The notes beneath the pieces are model-generated. The model was not told where the DNA came from and did no database searches. It was given only the letters and a program-made list of their open reading frames with translations. A DNA stretch of 64,000 nt from Mastigocoleus testarum BC008. GTDB lineage: Bacteria; Cyanobacteriota; Cyanobacteriia; Cyanobacteriales; Nostocaceae. Numbering within the stretch: position 1 is the first letter of the stretch; each line of letters begins with the position of its first letter. Location of the stretch: contig NZ_LMTZ01000092.1 in the NCBI RefSeq assembly GCF_001456025.1, forward strand, positions 1 to 64,000. Direction: 5' to 3'. Positions 38,433 to 48,756 of the stretch are shown here, piece by piece. Both the position numbers and the translations under genes were made by a program.

Positions 38433-39504
38433 TTTACAGTGGCTTGAAATTAGGTAAGATATCAAATTTTTCAGTTTGGGAAATAGAGAACAGGGAACAG
38501 GGAATAGACAAGAAAATGAAGTATACTTCAGTTCTTCGATGCATAATGATATTTGGAGCTTTAATAAGTACTTCATGTTTATTGTGAATAAGCCTTGTAC
38601 CTGAATTTCTCTACACAGCTTTTTTTAGTTACTTTATATTTATATCGGAATAATTAAAGAAATATTTGTGATATTTCTCGTCACTGCTATGAAGGTAAGA
38701 ATAATAAAATTAGGACTTACGCATCGTACAAATTTACTACTCTAAATGAACGAAAATACGTTGTTTCAGACTATTGTCAATAATTCCATAATTAAAGTAA
38801 TTGCATAAAAGGTATCGGAAAATTGATGTTTAATACCTCAAATACATACCTCATATTTTCCTCATTCTGTCAATGCGTAAGTCCTAAAAATTATAAAAAT
38901 TATAGATATATTAATTTTGGGTAGGTGCATTGATAGAGGTGACCTAATTCCCGGAAGAATAACTAACCCCCTCCTAGCCTAACTAACGCCCTTCTAGCCT
39001 CCCTAAGAATAACTAACCCCCTCCTAACCTCCCCCGAGGGAGGAATTTTATACAATTTTAAAATTTATAAAAGTTATTTTTATATTTCTAAAAAATTGCT
39101 TTTATTTCTGAATAAACTTATTGAATAAACTTATTGAATAAATCTAGGATCTTTCAAACTATGTGTTTATTTTATCTCAAGCTGTAAAGCCTTAAATATA
39201 ACTTTTATTTTGTAGAATACTCTTTATATAGGCTTGCTGACAAAGTGTAAAAAATATCAATACAAAATTATATTATTCCCATTAAACTATGACCATTATC
39301 CATCAAAATATAAAACATAAAATAAGAATAAATAATAGGATATATTAGTTTTTATTGTGAGCGAATAATTAAATATTGAGAAGCAACTATTTAATAAAAA
39401 ATTTAGAAAAAAATAAGCATAAAAACATATTTAATTGTAGATAATTCAAGATAATAATATGCTATATTAATATTGTGATAGGCGCTACATAAAGATGTTT
39501 TGTA
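38433..39504. other. Gap around the MITE
   Basis: Outside the MITE: gggaaca/gggaata heptamers at 38485-38510, AACTAACCCCCTCCTAACC repeats at 38950-39045 and gaataaacttatt triplets near 39110. No gene seen. Confidence 0.6.
38711..38886. mobile_element. 176-bp MITE with TA ends
   Basis: Inverted ends TAGGACTTACGCAT and ATGCGTAAGTCCTA are exact over 14 bases. The flanking TA pair fits IS630/Tc1-type target duplication. No coding potential. The interior is AT-rich. Confidence 0.85.
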
Positions 39505-39840
39505 ATGATTAAAGAAGACATCCTAGCCAAAGAATTCACAAGGCTTGTCGATCTGTATTATCCAAAAATTGGTAAGTTACTAGATGGCTGCTATGTGAAA
39601 GTAATAACTAGTTATTGGGGCAGACCAAAAAAACGTCTGCGATATATAGGGATTTATTGTTGTGAGGAAATGTTGCCCTATATAGAAACAAAAAAGAATA
39701 TTTTCAGAGAAATCGCAGAAAATATGGGATTAGCTCAGGTAGTTTTTTTAAATTCTTCCCGCCTCTTGCGAGATCCAATGTCAAAATTAAAACATGCAGA
39801 TCCGCGTTTGTGGTTCGATTTGCATTTGCTTGAAGTCTAA
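39505..39840 (+). CDS. Hypothetical protein cotranscribed with a luciferase-like enzyme
   Basis: 111 residues, soluble and basic, not recognised. Features are the cysteines of GCYVKV and IYCCEEM and a segment WGRPKKRLRYIGIY. It ends 20 bases before the flavin-dependent oxidoreductase, suggesting a two-gene operon. The PRLWFDLHLLEV end is conserved-looking. No TM or signal. Confidence 0.65.
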   Translation: MIKEDILAKEFTRLVDLYYPKIGKLLDGCYVKVITSYWGRPKKRLRYIGIYCCEEMLPYIETKKNIFREIAENMGLAQVVFLNSSRLLRDPMSKLKHADPRLWFDLHLLEV

Positions 39841-39860
39841 AAAAACGGCGATCGCAAATA

Positions 39861-40862
39861 ATGAAAACCGGAATTTTCTGTAACTACGAAAATTATCATC
39901 AGGATACCCGTCGTGCCATAGAGGAGCAGGTGTCGCTGGTAAAATATGCCCAAACTCTAGATTTTGAAGAAGCTTGGGTTGCAGAACGTCATTTCAATGA
40001 CTTTAATCTCAGTCCTTCGATTTTGGTGCTATTGGCTCATTTGGCGGGGATGACATCGACTATCCGGTTAGGCTCAGCAGCAGTGTTGCTAGCGTTTCAT
40101 AACCCTATTCGTGTCGCCGAAGATCTCGCTACCCTTGATAATTTATCTCAAGGAAGATTAGCCCTCGGTATTGCTAAAGGTGGACCTTTCCCTGAGCAGT
40201 ATAAACATTTTGCCACGGATATGAGTGAATCTCGTACCAAAGCATTAGAAGCAATGGCGTTGGTTCATAAACTTTTATATGAAACTGAAGTAACCTTTAA
40301 TGGGCAATATTATCAATGCGATCGAGTAACGGTTCATCCAAAACCCGTACAAAAACCAATTCCGACCTATATAGCTAGCGGAGACGATCGAGCAATTACT
40401 TTTGCTGCAAAGTATTCTTTTGGTTTGATGGGGGGACCTCCATTTGCATTGGAGAGATTAAAGCAAACCATCGCCAAGTATCGCAGTATTAATTCTAATG
40501 GTGTGGAACAATTCATCTTGGCGCGTTTCTTCTTTGTAGCTGAGACTCAAGAGGAAGCATTAACTCAGGCTTTACCTTTTATTCGCTCCTTCAGCAAAAA
40601 AATGCAAGCTAATGCTGCTGTAATGCAGCCAAACAACAGGAATCAATCCAAGTTATTCAACCGCAACAATATTTGTTACGACGAGGACTATTTACTTAGT
40701 AATTCAATTATTGGTGATGTCTCTCACTGTCGCGACCAAATTAAGAAGCTTAAAGATCAACTGGATCTAGAGACTTTACTGCTTAAACCTTGTTCTGTTA
40801 GTTTGCAAAAAAACCTTGAAAGCCTCCAACGCTATAACCAACAGGTACGGACTTATATTTGA
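39861..40862 (+). CDS. Luciferase-like (LLM class) flavin-dependent oxidoreductase
   Basis: 333 residues. Bacterial luciferase/monooxygenase TIM barrel: AWVAERHFNDF near residue 40, IRLGSAAVLLAFHNPIRVAEDLATLDNLSQGRLALGI-type core (split here) and PTYIASGD. It uses reduced flavin and O2 on an unknown substrate. The last third contains FILARFFFVAETQEEA. It is the second gene of a likely pair with the 111-residue protein. Confidence 0.88.
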   Translation: MKTGIFCNYENYHQDTRRAIEEQVSLVKYAQTLDFEEAWVAERHFNDFNLSPSILVLLAHLAGMTSTIRLGSAAVLLAFHNPIRVAEDLATLDNLSQGRLALGIAKGGPFPEQYKHFATDMSESRTKALEAMALVHKLLYETEVTFNGQYYQCDRVTVHPKPVQKPIPTYIASGDDRAITFAAKYSFGLMGGPPFALERLKQTIAKYRSINSNGVEQFILARFFFVAETQEEALTQALPFIRSFSKKMQANAAVMQPNNRNQSKLFNRNNICYDEDYLLSNSIIGDVSHCRDQIKKLKDQLDLETLLLKPCSVSLQKNLESLQRYNQQVRTYI

Positions 40863-40915
40863 TTGGGGATTGGGGACTGGGGACTGGGGACTGGGGACTG
40901 GAGACTGGGAAAATG
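40863..40915. repeat. GGGGACT heptamer array
   Basis: Seven units of TGGGGAC/TGGGGAT begin 3 bases after the stop of the oxidoreductase gene. Further down, 40945-40960 is a GACACAGAGGTGTC hairpin and 40970-41060 has GCTAACGC-type palindromes. Confidence 0.9.
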
Positions 40916-41082
40916 ATATCTCGTCCAATCCCTATATGACGGTATAGACACAGAGGTGTCTGTGCTTACGTTACGCCCTGCACCTTGCTAACGCTTTGCT
41001 AACGCGTCACGCTATGCTAACGCCAATCCCTAATCCCCAATACCTAATCCCTAGTCCTTAACTCTACCAAGGGGTTATTAAG

Positions 41083-41451
41083 ATGGAAAAATCTTTCCTT
41101 TCTCCGGACGATCTACCACCAGAGAGTAAGTCTCTCAACGACCAACTATTGCGTCGAGAATTGGAAGAATTCACTTCCAAACTTTTCTTGCAAGCTTGCG
41201 ATCGCATTACACGAGTTTTACTATCTCATTGTCGTTGGCGAATTGCAATTAAACTATTACCTCTGACTTTGATAATTCACTGTCCAGACATGGAAACTTA
41301 CTGGTACATACTCAACGATATCCCACAGTTGGGTAATCGTCTTGAAAGATTTACCAATAAGGCTAAAATCCGAGTTTATCCTCCACAAGGTCAAGGAGCA
41401 CCATTTGAAATCAAAGTGGATGACATTCCACTTTATGGAGATTGGCTTTAG
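41083..41451 (+). CDS. Conserved-type hypothetical cyanobacterial protein
   Basis: 122 residues, soluble, not recognised by function. N-terminus is acidic and disordered (SPDDLPPESKSLNDQ). Then helix (ELEEFTSKLFLQACDRITRVL) and beta-rich core (WRIAIKLLPLTLIIHCPDMETYW), ending with VYPPQGQGAPFEIKVDDIP. No RBS better than AAGGGG at 41067 (distance long). Monocistronic. Confidence 0.7.
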   Translation: MEKSFLSPDDLPPESKSLNDQLLRRELEEFTSKLFLQACDRITRVLLSHCRWRIAIKLLPLTLIIHCPDMETYWYILNDIPQLGNRLERFTNKAKIRVYPPQGQGAPFEIKVDDIPLYGDWL

Positions 41452-41458
41452 TACCCCT

Positions 41459-41530
41459 GTGCGGAAATCATTAGCGGAAGCGTGTCTGTAGGATATAAGT
41501 CATTAGCATAGAGTGTCCACTGGACATAAG
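41459..41530 (+). repeat. Post-stop hairpin repeat, copy 3 (two tandem units)
   Basis: gtgcggaaatcattagcggaagc and cattagcatagagtgtccactggacataagt start 8 bases after the stop at 41451. Same family as 26849 and 35093, here doubled. Confidence 0.8.
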
Positions 41531-42641
<1,111 letters not shown>

Positions 42642-43739
42642 CTACTCATCTATTTGCCAAGCATCTTTGGTAATTTCTTCATCTAAAATTCTCTTAGGAC
42701 GGATAATCACAACTATACGCCCAAGTATCGATACTTCTGGCTGTGTTTCAAACCACTGAAAATCAATTTGTGAATTCTCCTCTGTAGAATTTTCTACAGC
42801 AAAATAACTATTAGCATCCCATTCTGTTTGGGCGCGATCGATTACTACTAATACTGATTCGGGAGAAGTTTGAGTATCAGTTGGGAGTATATCGCTATTA
42901 CAAATAATAACTACTGGATCTTGAGAATTTAATATAACTTGCCAACCTGGTAAAGCTACCCAAGTTTGTTCACCACTAGATTTAACTATCCCAAAAACAC
43001 CTTCCTCTTTAAATGAGGGAACTGCTTGTAATTCTGAAGGGGATAAAGGTAGTTCCCCAGCAACAGCAACTAACCGGGGTAAGTCAGATTCCGACTCCGG
43101 ACGATACAAAGGTAAATGGGGAGCCGGTTTCTTTGGAACAACGGTAAAATCAGTTAATAATTGTTCTACTTGTTTTCTTGCACTATCTGAAGCTGCAAAT
43201 TTTAAACCTTTAGCAATCAAACGTGAACGTTCTTGTAAATCTGATTTCTGACGAGCTAATTTCCAACATTGATAAGCAACTGCATCCCCTGGATGTTGGG
43301 AAAAACCAGCCGGTAATTTTGGTAAACGAGAAAAATCTTTGATTGCTCTAGCAATTTCCCGTGCTGAATCCATATCGAGCTGGTGATGATGGGTTAATTC
43401 AGCCGCTGTTGCTCGCTCTTCTTGGGTAAGCATACGTAATTCATACAATACATCGCTTCCCCTTTCCCAATAGTGCGATTGTACTGCTTCTGATGCGTTC
43501 GCTTTTACTATAGAATGATAGACCTGTGCGCCAACAATCACTTGGTTTTGTTGAATTGGTTCAAAACCGGTTGCCTCAAAAATTATTTGGGGACTATAAC
43601 CTGATTTTTGTAACTTGGCGATTTCTTTGCCCCATTCTACCCAGTTACCTTGTTTTTGCCGCAGTTTTTGCAGCAGTTGTTGAGATTCTGCTTCAGTTAA
43701 ATTCTCTGAATCTTGGGGATTAGGCGGTAGATTTGTCAT
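42642..43739 (-). CDS. raf1: RuBisCO accumulation factor 1
   Basis: 365 residues, full length. Raf1 is a chaperone that stabilises RbcL dimers for assembly of hexadecameric RuBisCO in the cytoplasm. N-terminal alpha domain (WVEWGKEIAKLQKSGYSPQ, FEATGFEPIQQNQVIVGAQVY-type), a helical QCWKLARQKSDL region and a C-terminal beta dimerisation domain from about residue 210 (LPLYRPESESDLPRLVAV). Nearby genes (REC-GAF, menG) are divergent. Confident family call. Confidence 0.93.
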   Translation of the reverse strand: MTNLPPNPQDSENLTEAESQQLLQKLRQKQGNWVEWGKEIAKLQKSGYSPQIIFEATGFEPIQQNQVIVGAQVYHSIVKANASEAVQSHYWERGSDVLYELRMLTQEERATAAELTHHHQLDMDSAREIARAIKDFSRLPKLPAGFSQHPGDAVAYQCWKLARQKSDLQERSRLIAKGLKFAASDSARKQVEQLLTDFTVVPKKPAPHLPLYRPESESDLPRLVAVAGELPLSPSELQAVPSFKEEGVFGIVKSSGEQTWVALPGWQVILNSQDPVVIICNSDILPTDTQTSPESVLVVIDRAQTEWDANSYFAVENSTEENSQIDFQWFETQPEVSILGRIVVIIRPKRILDEEITKDAWQIDE

Positions 43740-44066
43740 AGAACCAATTTACAAGTTTCTTCCAATTTACAAGTTGTTTGGTTTTACTAAAGCTTTGCTG
43801 TTTTACGATTACCTGTGAGGCTCAAAGCTTGTAGGACTCAAATGTGTAATCCACATCATTTTCTACTACCGGGTACATTGCAAATATTAAATTTTAATTA
43901 AGTAGTGACTAATGACATGCTTATAAAATCGGTTATAAAATATGTAACCAATATCTATAAATAATATGCTGTTATCCGCAGATTCCACTAATATCAATGT
44001 AAATCATTACTTTATACTAGTATGGAATATCACAGTAACAGCATAGATAAATAAAGATTTATCTTT
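43740..44066. other. Divergent gap raf1/REC-GAF
   Basis: 327 bases with promoters for both genes presumably inside. An imperfect repeat of tccaatttacaagtt lies near 43745-43780. No recognised operator or RNA. Confidence 0.45.
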
Positions 44067-45011
44067 ATGGATAATTCCCCCCAACTCGATCAAATTAGTC
44101 GTCAATTAATGACTTCACCACGACGAAAAAAACAAAAAATACTTGTAGTAGATGATGAGCCGGACAATCTCGATCTACTTTACCGAACTTTTAGACGTGA
44201 TTTTCAGGTCTTAAAGGCTGATAGTGGTATCAGCGCTTTGGATGTTTTAGCGACAGAAGGAGAGGTTGCTGTTATTATCTCTGACCAAAGAATGCCAGAG
44301 ATGAAGGGAACTGAATTTTTGAGTAAAACATTACCCCAGTTTCCTGATACTGTCCGGATTATTCTCACTGGTTTTACTGATATTGAAGACTTAGTTGATG
44401 CTATTAATGCCGGTCAAGTTTATAAGTATATCACTAAGCCTTGGGATCCGGACGAACTCAAAGCGGTGGTGCAACGTGCTGCGGAAACTTACGATCTACT
44501 CAAACAAAGAACGGAAGAATTACGACGTGCAAATGCTCAAATCGGTTTGCTAAAAAGTTTGGTGGAAATTACCAAATCTGCACCTAATGTAGATACAACC
44601 CTCGATCCCATTGTCCAGGCTTGCGGAAGAAATTTTGCTGCTGATGGTTGTATTTTGCAACTTGTAGAAGATGGTAAGCTCCTCTCCACTCAAGCTATCT
44701 ACTCCCAATTAGGAACTTTAAAAAACTGGCTTGATGCCGATCCCTTGGCTGCAGAAGCGATCGCAACTGGAACAATCCAAGTTTGCTCGAATATCGCCAA
44801 GGATGAAAAACTCAATCAAGTAGAGCATTATGCTACAACTGGTATCCAAGCTCATTTAATTGTTCCAATTATTCATAAAACCCAAGTTTTAGGCGTTCTT
44901 TCCCTGCAGTGGAAAAAGCCCTCCACTTTACCAGACGAGGAACTCAAAATAATCCATATATCAGCCCAACTATTAGCGATTGTTTTCGGTTGTGCTCACG
45001 ATCGTAAATAA
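44067..45011 (+). CDS. Response regulator with REC and GAF domains
   Basis: 314 residues. REC domain about 22-150: ILVVDDEPDN acidic pocket, phospho-acceptor D73 in VIISDQRMPEM, Thr in ILTGFTD and Lys in YITKPWDPDEL. A coiled coil and a GAF domain (about 165-310) follow, with no DNA-binding or enzymatic output. It is likely an adaptor regulator or partner of an orphan kinase. It lies 41 bases upstream of menG, so cotranscription is plausible, joined by a short hairpin (gacgc...gcgtc). Confidence 0.9.
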   Translation: MDNSPQLDQISRQLMTSPRRKKQKILVVDDEPDNLDLLYRTFRRDFQVLKADSGISALDVLATEGEVAVIISDQRMPEMKGTEFLSKTLPQFPDTVRIILTGFTDIEDLVDAINAGQVYKYITKPWDPDELKAVVQRAAETYDLLKQRTEELRRANAQIGLLKSLVEITKSAPNVDTTLDPIVQACGRNFAADGCILQLVEDGKLLSTQAIYSQLGTLKNWLDADPLAAEAIATGTIQVCSNIAKDEKLNQVEHYATTGIQAHLIVPIIHKTQVLGVLSLQWKKPSTLPDEELKIIHISAQLLAIVFGCAHDRK

Positions 45012-45052
45012 TGTAGACGCAAGTAAATCGCGTCTTTCACAGGTTTTATCGC

Positions 45053-45742
45053 ATGTACGATCAAGTTCACTCTATTTTTGACCGCATTGCTCCTGTTTAC
45101 GACCAACTCAACGATTGGTTGAGTTTGGGACAACATCGGATCTGGAAGGAAATGACGGTTAAATGGAGTCGCGCTAGTTGGGGAAATACTTGTTTAGATT
45201 TGTGTTGTGGTAGCGGTGATTTAGCTTTTCGTCTGGCGCGCCGGGTGGGAAAATCGGGAAAGGTCTATGCTGTTGATTTTTCTGCGCAGTTGCTAGGAAT
45301 TGCTAAACAACGTTACCAATCTCAGTATCCTCAGCCTTCAATTGCTTGGATCGAGGCTGATGTCCTTGATTTACCTTTTGAAGATAATCAATTTGATGCT
45401 GCGACCATGGGTTATGGTTTAAGAAATGTAAAGGATATTAGTCTTTGTTTAAAAGAAATTTATCGGGTACTCAAACCGGGTGCGACTGCGGCTATTTTGG
45501 ATTTTCATCGTCCCGAGAGTCCTTTAATGAGAAGTTTTCAGGAATGGTATCTCAATAATATTGTGGTAAATGTTGCCACAAATATGAATTTAAAGGAAGA
45601 ATACGCTTATATTAGTCCGAGTTTGGATCGCTTTCCCATTGGGTCGGAGCAGGTAAATTTATCTCTTCAAGTTGGCTTTGAGCAAGCTGTCCACTACCCG
45701 ATCGCAAATGATTTTATGGGGGTTTTGGTGGTGAGGAAGTGA
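45053..45742 (+). CDS. menG: Demethylmenaquinone/2-phytyl-naphthoquinone methyltransferase
   Basis: 229 residues of the UbiE/MenG family. It uses SAM in the last step of phylloquinone biosynthesis in cyanobacteria (quinone of photosystem I). SAM motif I is LDLCCGSGDLAFRLA, motif II is VLDLPFEDNQFDAATMGYGLRNV, and the C-terminal GFEQAVHYPIANDFMGVLV is typical. It follows the REC-GAF gene on the same strand. Homologs are annotated ubiE/menG. Confidence 0.93.
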   Translation: MYDQVHSIFDRIAPVYDQLNDWLSLGQHRIWKEMTVKWSRASWGNTCLDLCCGSGDLAFRLARRVGKSGKVYAVDFSAQLLGIAKQRYQSQYPQPSIAWIEADVLDLPFEDNQFDAATMGYGLRNVKDISLCLKEIYRVLKPGATAAILDFHRPESPLMRSFQEWYLNNIVVNVATNMNLKEEYAYISPSLDRFPIGSEQVNLSLQVGFEQAVHYPIANDFMGVLVVRK

Positions 45743-45831
45743 GTAATGAGTAATGAGTAATGAGTAATGAGTAAGGAGTAGCGATCGCGTAACTTACCTT
45801 ATCTTTAACCTGTAATAAATTATTTTTTGTA

Positions 45832-45935
45832 ATACCAACTTAGAAAAATAATGCGACAAATAAATTTTTTTACAGACGTTCGATTGAACTTCTCTACCGA
45901 GGAATGTGTTGCAATCATTTATTGAATTGGTATAA
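45832..45935. mobile_element. MITE copy A2
   Basis: Second copy of the 9026-9131 element. It begins ataccaacttag and ends attgaattggtataa; the middle (gacaaataaattttttta, ttgcaatca) matches. The inner hairpin is diverged. Confidence 0.8.
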
Positions 45936-45975
45936 GTCACTTACTCTCGATTGCTTGCACTATTCTCAACAGACC

Positions 45976-46040
45976 CAATAAACCACCTAGGAATAAATTC
46001 CCAGTCTCATAGATAAGTCTGATAAATCAGACTGGGAAAG
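45976..46040. repeat. 65-bp repeat, copy 1
   Basis: ggaataaattcccag ... aaatcagactgggaaag, paired with 47944-48008. Arms CCCAGTCT and AGACTGGG can pair across a ~20-base loop. Confidence 0.75.
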
Positions 46041-46262
46041 AGTTATATTTTGTGGACACGGTATGCTGAGAGTGCGTTTTAACACACGCCGGATTACAGC
46101 AAGTTATCAGTTACTTTTTACTTTTTACTTTTTACTTTTTAATTTTTACTTCTTACTCCTTACTCTGTTACAGCGATACGTCAGAACTTTTCCTAAAATA
46201 GTGTATGTTCCTGTGCTTTTTTTTTGAGCGCATCTTACGTTTCTAAAAGATCCTGACATATT

Positions 46263-47498
46263 GTGGATTGGTCTAACATCTGGCTCTATATAACTCCCCC
46301 GGTTGCTGGGGGGATTATTGGTTATTTCACTAACGATTTAGCCATAAAAATGCTGTTTCGCCCTTACCGAGCGATTTATATCGGTGGTCGAAGGGTTCCC
46401 TTTACTCCCGGTTTAATTCCCCGCAATCAAGAACGGTTGGCGAAAAATATTTCCAACACGATCATGAATTCCCTGCTGACTCCGGATGAAATTCAAAATC
46501 TGGCGCGGCGATTATTACAAACGGAACGGGTACAAGCTGCTATTCTTTGGTTGTTAAGAATGGCGCTGGATCAAGTTCAATTAGATAAGGAACAAAAAAC
46601 AGCCAGAATTGTTGCGGGAATTTTACGGGATTTGTTGGGGGAGTCTGTACCGCGTCTGTTAAAGGTTTTGGCGCGACGTGAAGATTTTTTGGAAGCCCAA
46701 ATTAACCAGATTTTTGACCAGGTTCTGTTAGAGTTTACCCTGAGTGAGGAACAAGCTGATCGCCTAGCTGATTGGTTGCTTCATGTTGTTTTACCTCCAA
46801 ATACTATTAGGGTGGCGATCGTTGATTTTTTGACGGATCGCACGATTCAAACCATTGATGACAGCTTTCGGGAAAAAACCAGTGGTACTTATTGGGTAGT
46901 TGCAAATTTATTTGGTTTGCGTAATAGTTTGACTCGTTTGCGTACCTATTGTTTGGATGAGAAGGACGCTACAAATAATCGGATTGAGGAATTAGTAGCA
47001 GATCTAAAGGTGAAAGGACGTCTGAAGGAATTTTTACAAAATTTATCTTTACAAAATTTACCGGTAGGTACGGTTCGTCAATTACGGAAAACAACGCGCG
47101 ATACTGTTCGTCAATACCTGCAAACCCGTGGTAGCGATGTTTTAAAGGGGTTTAGCGATTCTCTTAACTGGGAGCATATTGCAGTTTTGTTGGTGAAGCG
47201 TCTGAGTAATTCGGAGGTTGTTAATTCTTCTTTAGAAGTTGTCAGCAAAGAGTTAGCTTTAGTTTTAGAAAGATATTTAGAAAGAGATTTAGAAAAAATT
47301 GTGATCCAGACAATTCCGATTTTATCCATAGACCAAGTGATTATCGATCGCGTTAAATCAACTTCTCCTGCTGATTTAGAAAATGCGATCGAGGGAATTG
47401 TCAAAAATGAGTTGCAAGCAATTGTCACTTTGGGGGGAATTTTAGGTTTGGTGGTTGGATCGATGCAAACTGCTTTATTACTGTTTCGGAATTTTTGA
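46263..47498 (+). CDS. DUF445 family membrane protein
   Basis: 411 residues from a GTG start (MDWSNIWLYITPPVAGG). DUF445 has TM helices at both ends: TPPVAGGIIGYFTNDLAIKM at the N-terminus and TLGGILGLVVGSMQTALLLF at the C-terminus, with a long helical middle (about 60-380). Topology suggests a coiled-coil ring or tether in the inner membrane; function of the family is unknown. Followed at 47523-47539 by a TGCCGC/GCGGCA hairpin. Confidence 0.85.
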   Translation: MDWSNIWLYITPPVAGGIIGYFTNDLAIKMLFRPYRAIYIGGRRVPFTPGLIPRNQERLAKNISNTIMNSLLTPDEIQNLARRLLQTERVQAAILWLLRMALDQVQLDKEQKTARIVAGILRDLLGESVPRLLKVLARREDFLEAQINQIFDQVLLEFTLSEEQADRLADWLLHVVLPPNTIRVAIVDFLTDRTIQTIDDSFREKTSGTYWVVANLFGLRNSLTRLRTYCLDEKDATNNRIEELVADLKVKGRLKEFLQNLSLQNLPVGTVRQLRKTTRDTVRQYLQTRGSDVLKGFSDSLNWEHIAVLLVKRLSNSEVVNSSLEVVSKELALVLERYLERDLEKIVIQTIPILSIDQVIIDRVKSTSPADLENAIEGIVKNELQAIVTLGGILGLVVGSMQTALLLFRNF

Positions 47499-48357
47499 TT
47501 GGCGATCAGCGATAGCACTGCGTGCCGCCGCAAGCGGCATATGGGGATTGGCGATCGGCGATTAGGTAGTAGTGATAAAGATTTGTCATTGCGACCGGAA
47601 CGCAGTGTAGGAAAGCAATCTCACAGATTTTGGTTTAGCACCCAGCAATTTGATAGTAATGGATGCGGATTAGTAACGGATGCAATGGATATCTATTTTT
47701 CCCTTATCTACAGGAATCAGGAATTAAGTGATAAAGATTTGTCATTGCGACCGGAACGCAGTGTAGGAAAGCAATCTCAGATATTTTGGTTTAGCACCCA
47801 GCAATTTGGTTGTAACTGATGGGATGATCCCAAATATTGAAAGATATATTTTGTCATTGCGACCGGAACGCAGTGTAGGGAAGCAATCTCACAGATTTTG
47901 GTTTAGCACCTACTAATAACTTGCACCAGTTTCAATAGTTTCAATAACCGCCTTGGAATAAATTCCCAGGCTAATAGACAAACTCTGCTAAAGCAGACTA
48001 GGTAAGGCTTACAGTGCAATACAGTTCAGTTAAGGTTTTTTAGTGATGATTTCGGGTCTGTAGAGACGTCGCATGCAACGTCTCTACAGGATTTATCTAT
48101 TCATAAATCAAATATGATTGCTATATAAACATTAACTAGTTTGGCTTGAGGGTGAGAAAAGCTAGGATAAGCGTAAAAAAAATTGAGCCAAAATGTGATG
48201 TTAAGCAAACTCCCTTTGCATCCCTTTACAAAAAGAATAATTTTTTATCACAAAATAAATCTGGTGCCATGTTAACTTGAGGACATACAGCAAACAGAAT
48301 GCTTAATTATTTTAACTTCTCAAGATTTGCTTTCTGTATCAAAAATTAAGGTGCATC
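47499..48357. repeat. Gap with three copies of an interspersed repeat
   Basis: Three copies of a ~60-80-base unit (ttgtcattgcgaccggaacg ... aagcaatctcacagattttggtttagcacc) at 47571-47652, 47727-47808 and 47851-47910; a diverged cousin is at 49927-49965. 47944-48008 is the second copy of the 45976 repeat. 48059-48090 is a GTAGAGACGT...ACGTCTCTAC hairpin like that inside the MITE. No gene. Confidence 0.85.
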
Positions 48358-48756
48358 ATGGCAGAAAACAAGACACGGCGTGATTTTATTATTACTACCG
48401 CAGTCGCTACTGGTAGTGTTGCTGCAGCTATAGTCTTACAAAATGATACTTCTCATGCTGATACTCCCTCAGAAATAACAGCAGAGGTGGGAAGTATTAT
48501 GGATGATGCAAAATTAGAGCAGTTCAAAGAAGAAATCCGACCAGTTATTGGCAAGATGCTGAATAACCCTGATTTAGCAACTGTTTTGAAAAAATATGAT
48601 TTAGAAAATGGAGTAGTGGAAATCCCAGTAGCAGTTAGACTAGATAAAATTCAAGGTAGTGTAGCATCTGTTGGAAATAATACTTCAACACTAATAGGGG
48701 ATTGTTGTATTTATCTTGATTCAAGGACTGGTGATCTTGAATGGCTACCCTGTTAG
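48358..48756 (+). CDS. Small Tat-signal-like protein with cysteine tail (P1)
   Basis: 132 residues. N-terminus TRRDFIITTAVATGSVAAA is a twin-arginine-like signal followed by a probable cleavage area (SHA). The middle (about 49-97: LEQFKEEIRPVIGKMLNNPD and PVAVRLDKIQ) is homologous to the 89-residue protein at 49543. The C-terminal tail is GDCCIYLDSRTGDLEWLPC (three Cys). Function unknown. It could be a RiPP-type precursor, a metal-binding or disulfide-linked exported protein. It precedes the FHA/CHAT genes on the same strand. Confidence 0.65.
   Translation: MAENKTRRDFIITTAVATGSVAAAIVLQNDTSHADTPSEITAEVGSIMDDAKLEQFKEEIRPVIGKMLNNPDLATVLKKYDLENGVVEIPVAVRLDKIQGSVASVGNNTSTLIGDCCIYLDSRTGDLEWLPC

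Larger units (their letters stand above)
45743..46262. other. Gap menG to DUF445
   Basis: Outside the MITE: 45743-45775 TAATGAG heptamers, 45976-46040 a repeat shared with 47944-48008 (see below), and 46108-46165 a ttactttt heptamer-octamer array. No gene. Confidence 0.7.

Noticed and set aside
47111..47533. 140-residue antisense frame over the DUF445 C-terminus
   Set aside because: Shadow of a well-supported gene; no domain and no start signal.
47499..47819. 106-residue frame with repeated DKDLSLRPERSVGKQS
   Set aside because: Comes from two copies of the ttgtcattgcgacc repeat; not a protein gene.
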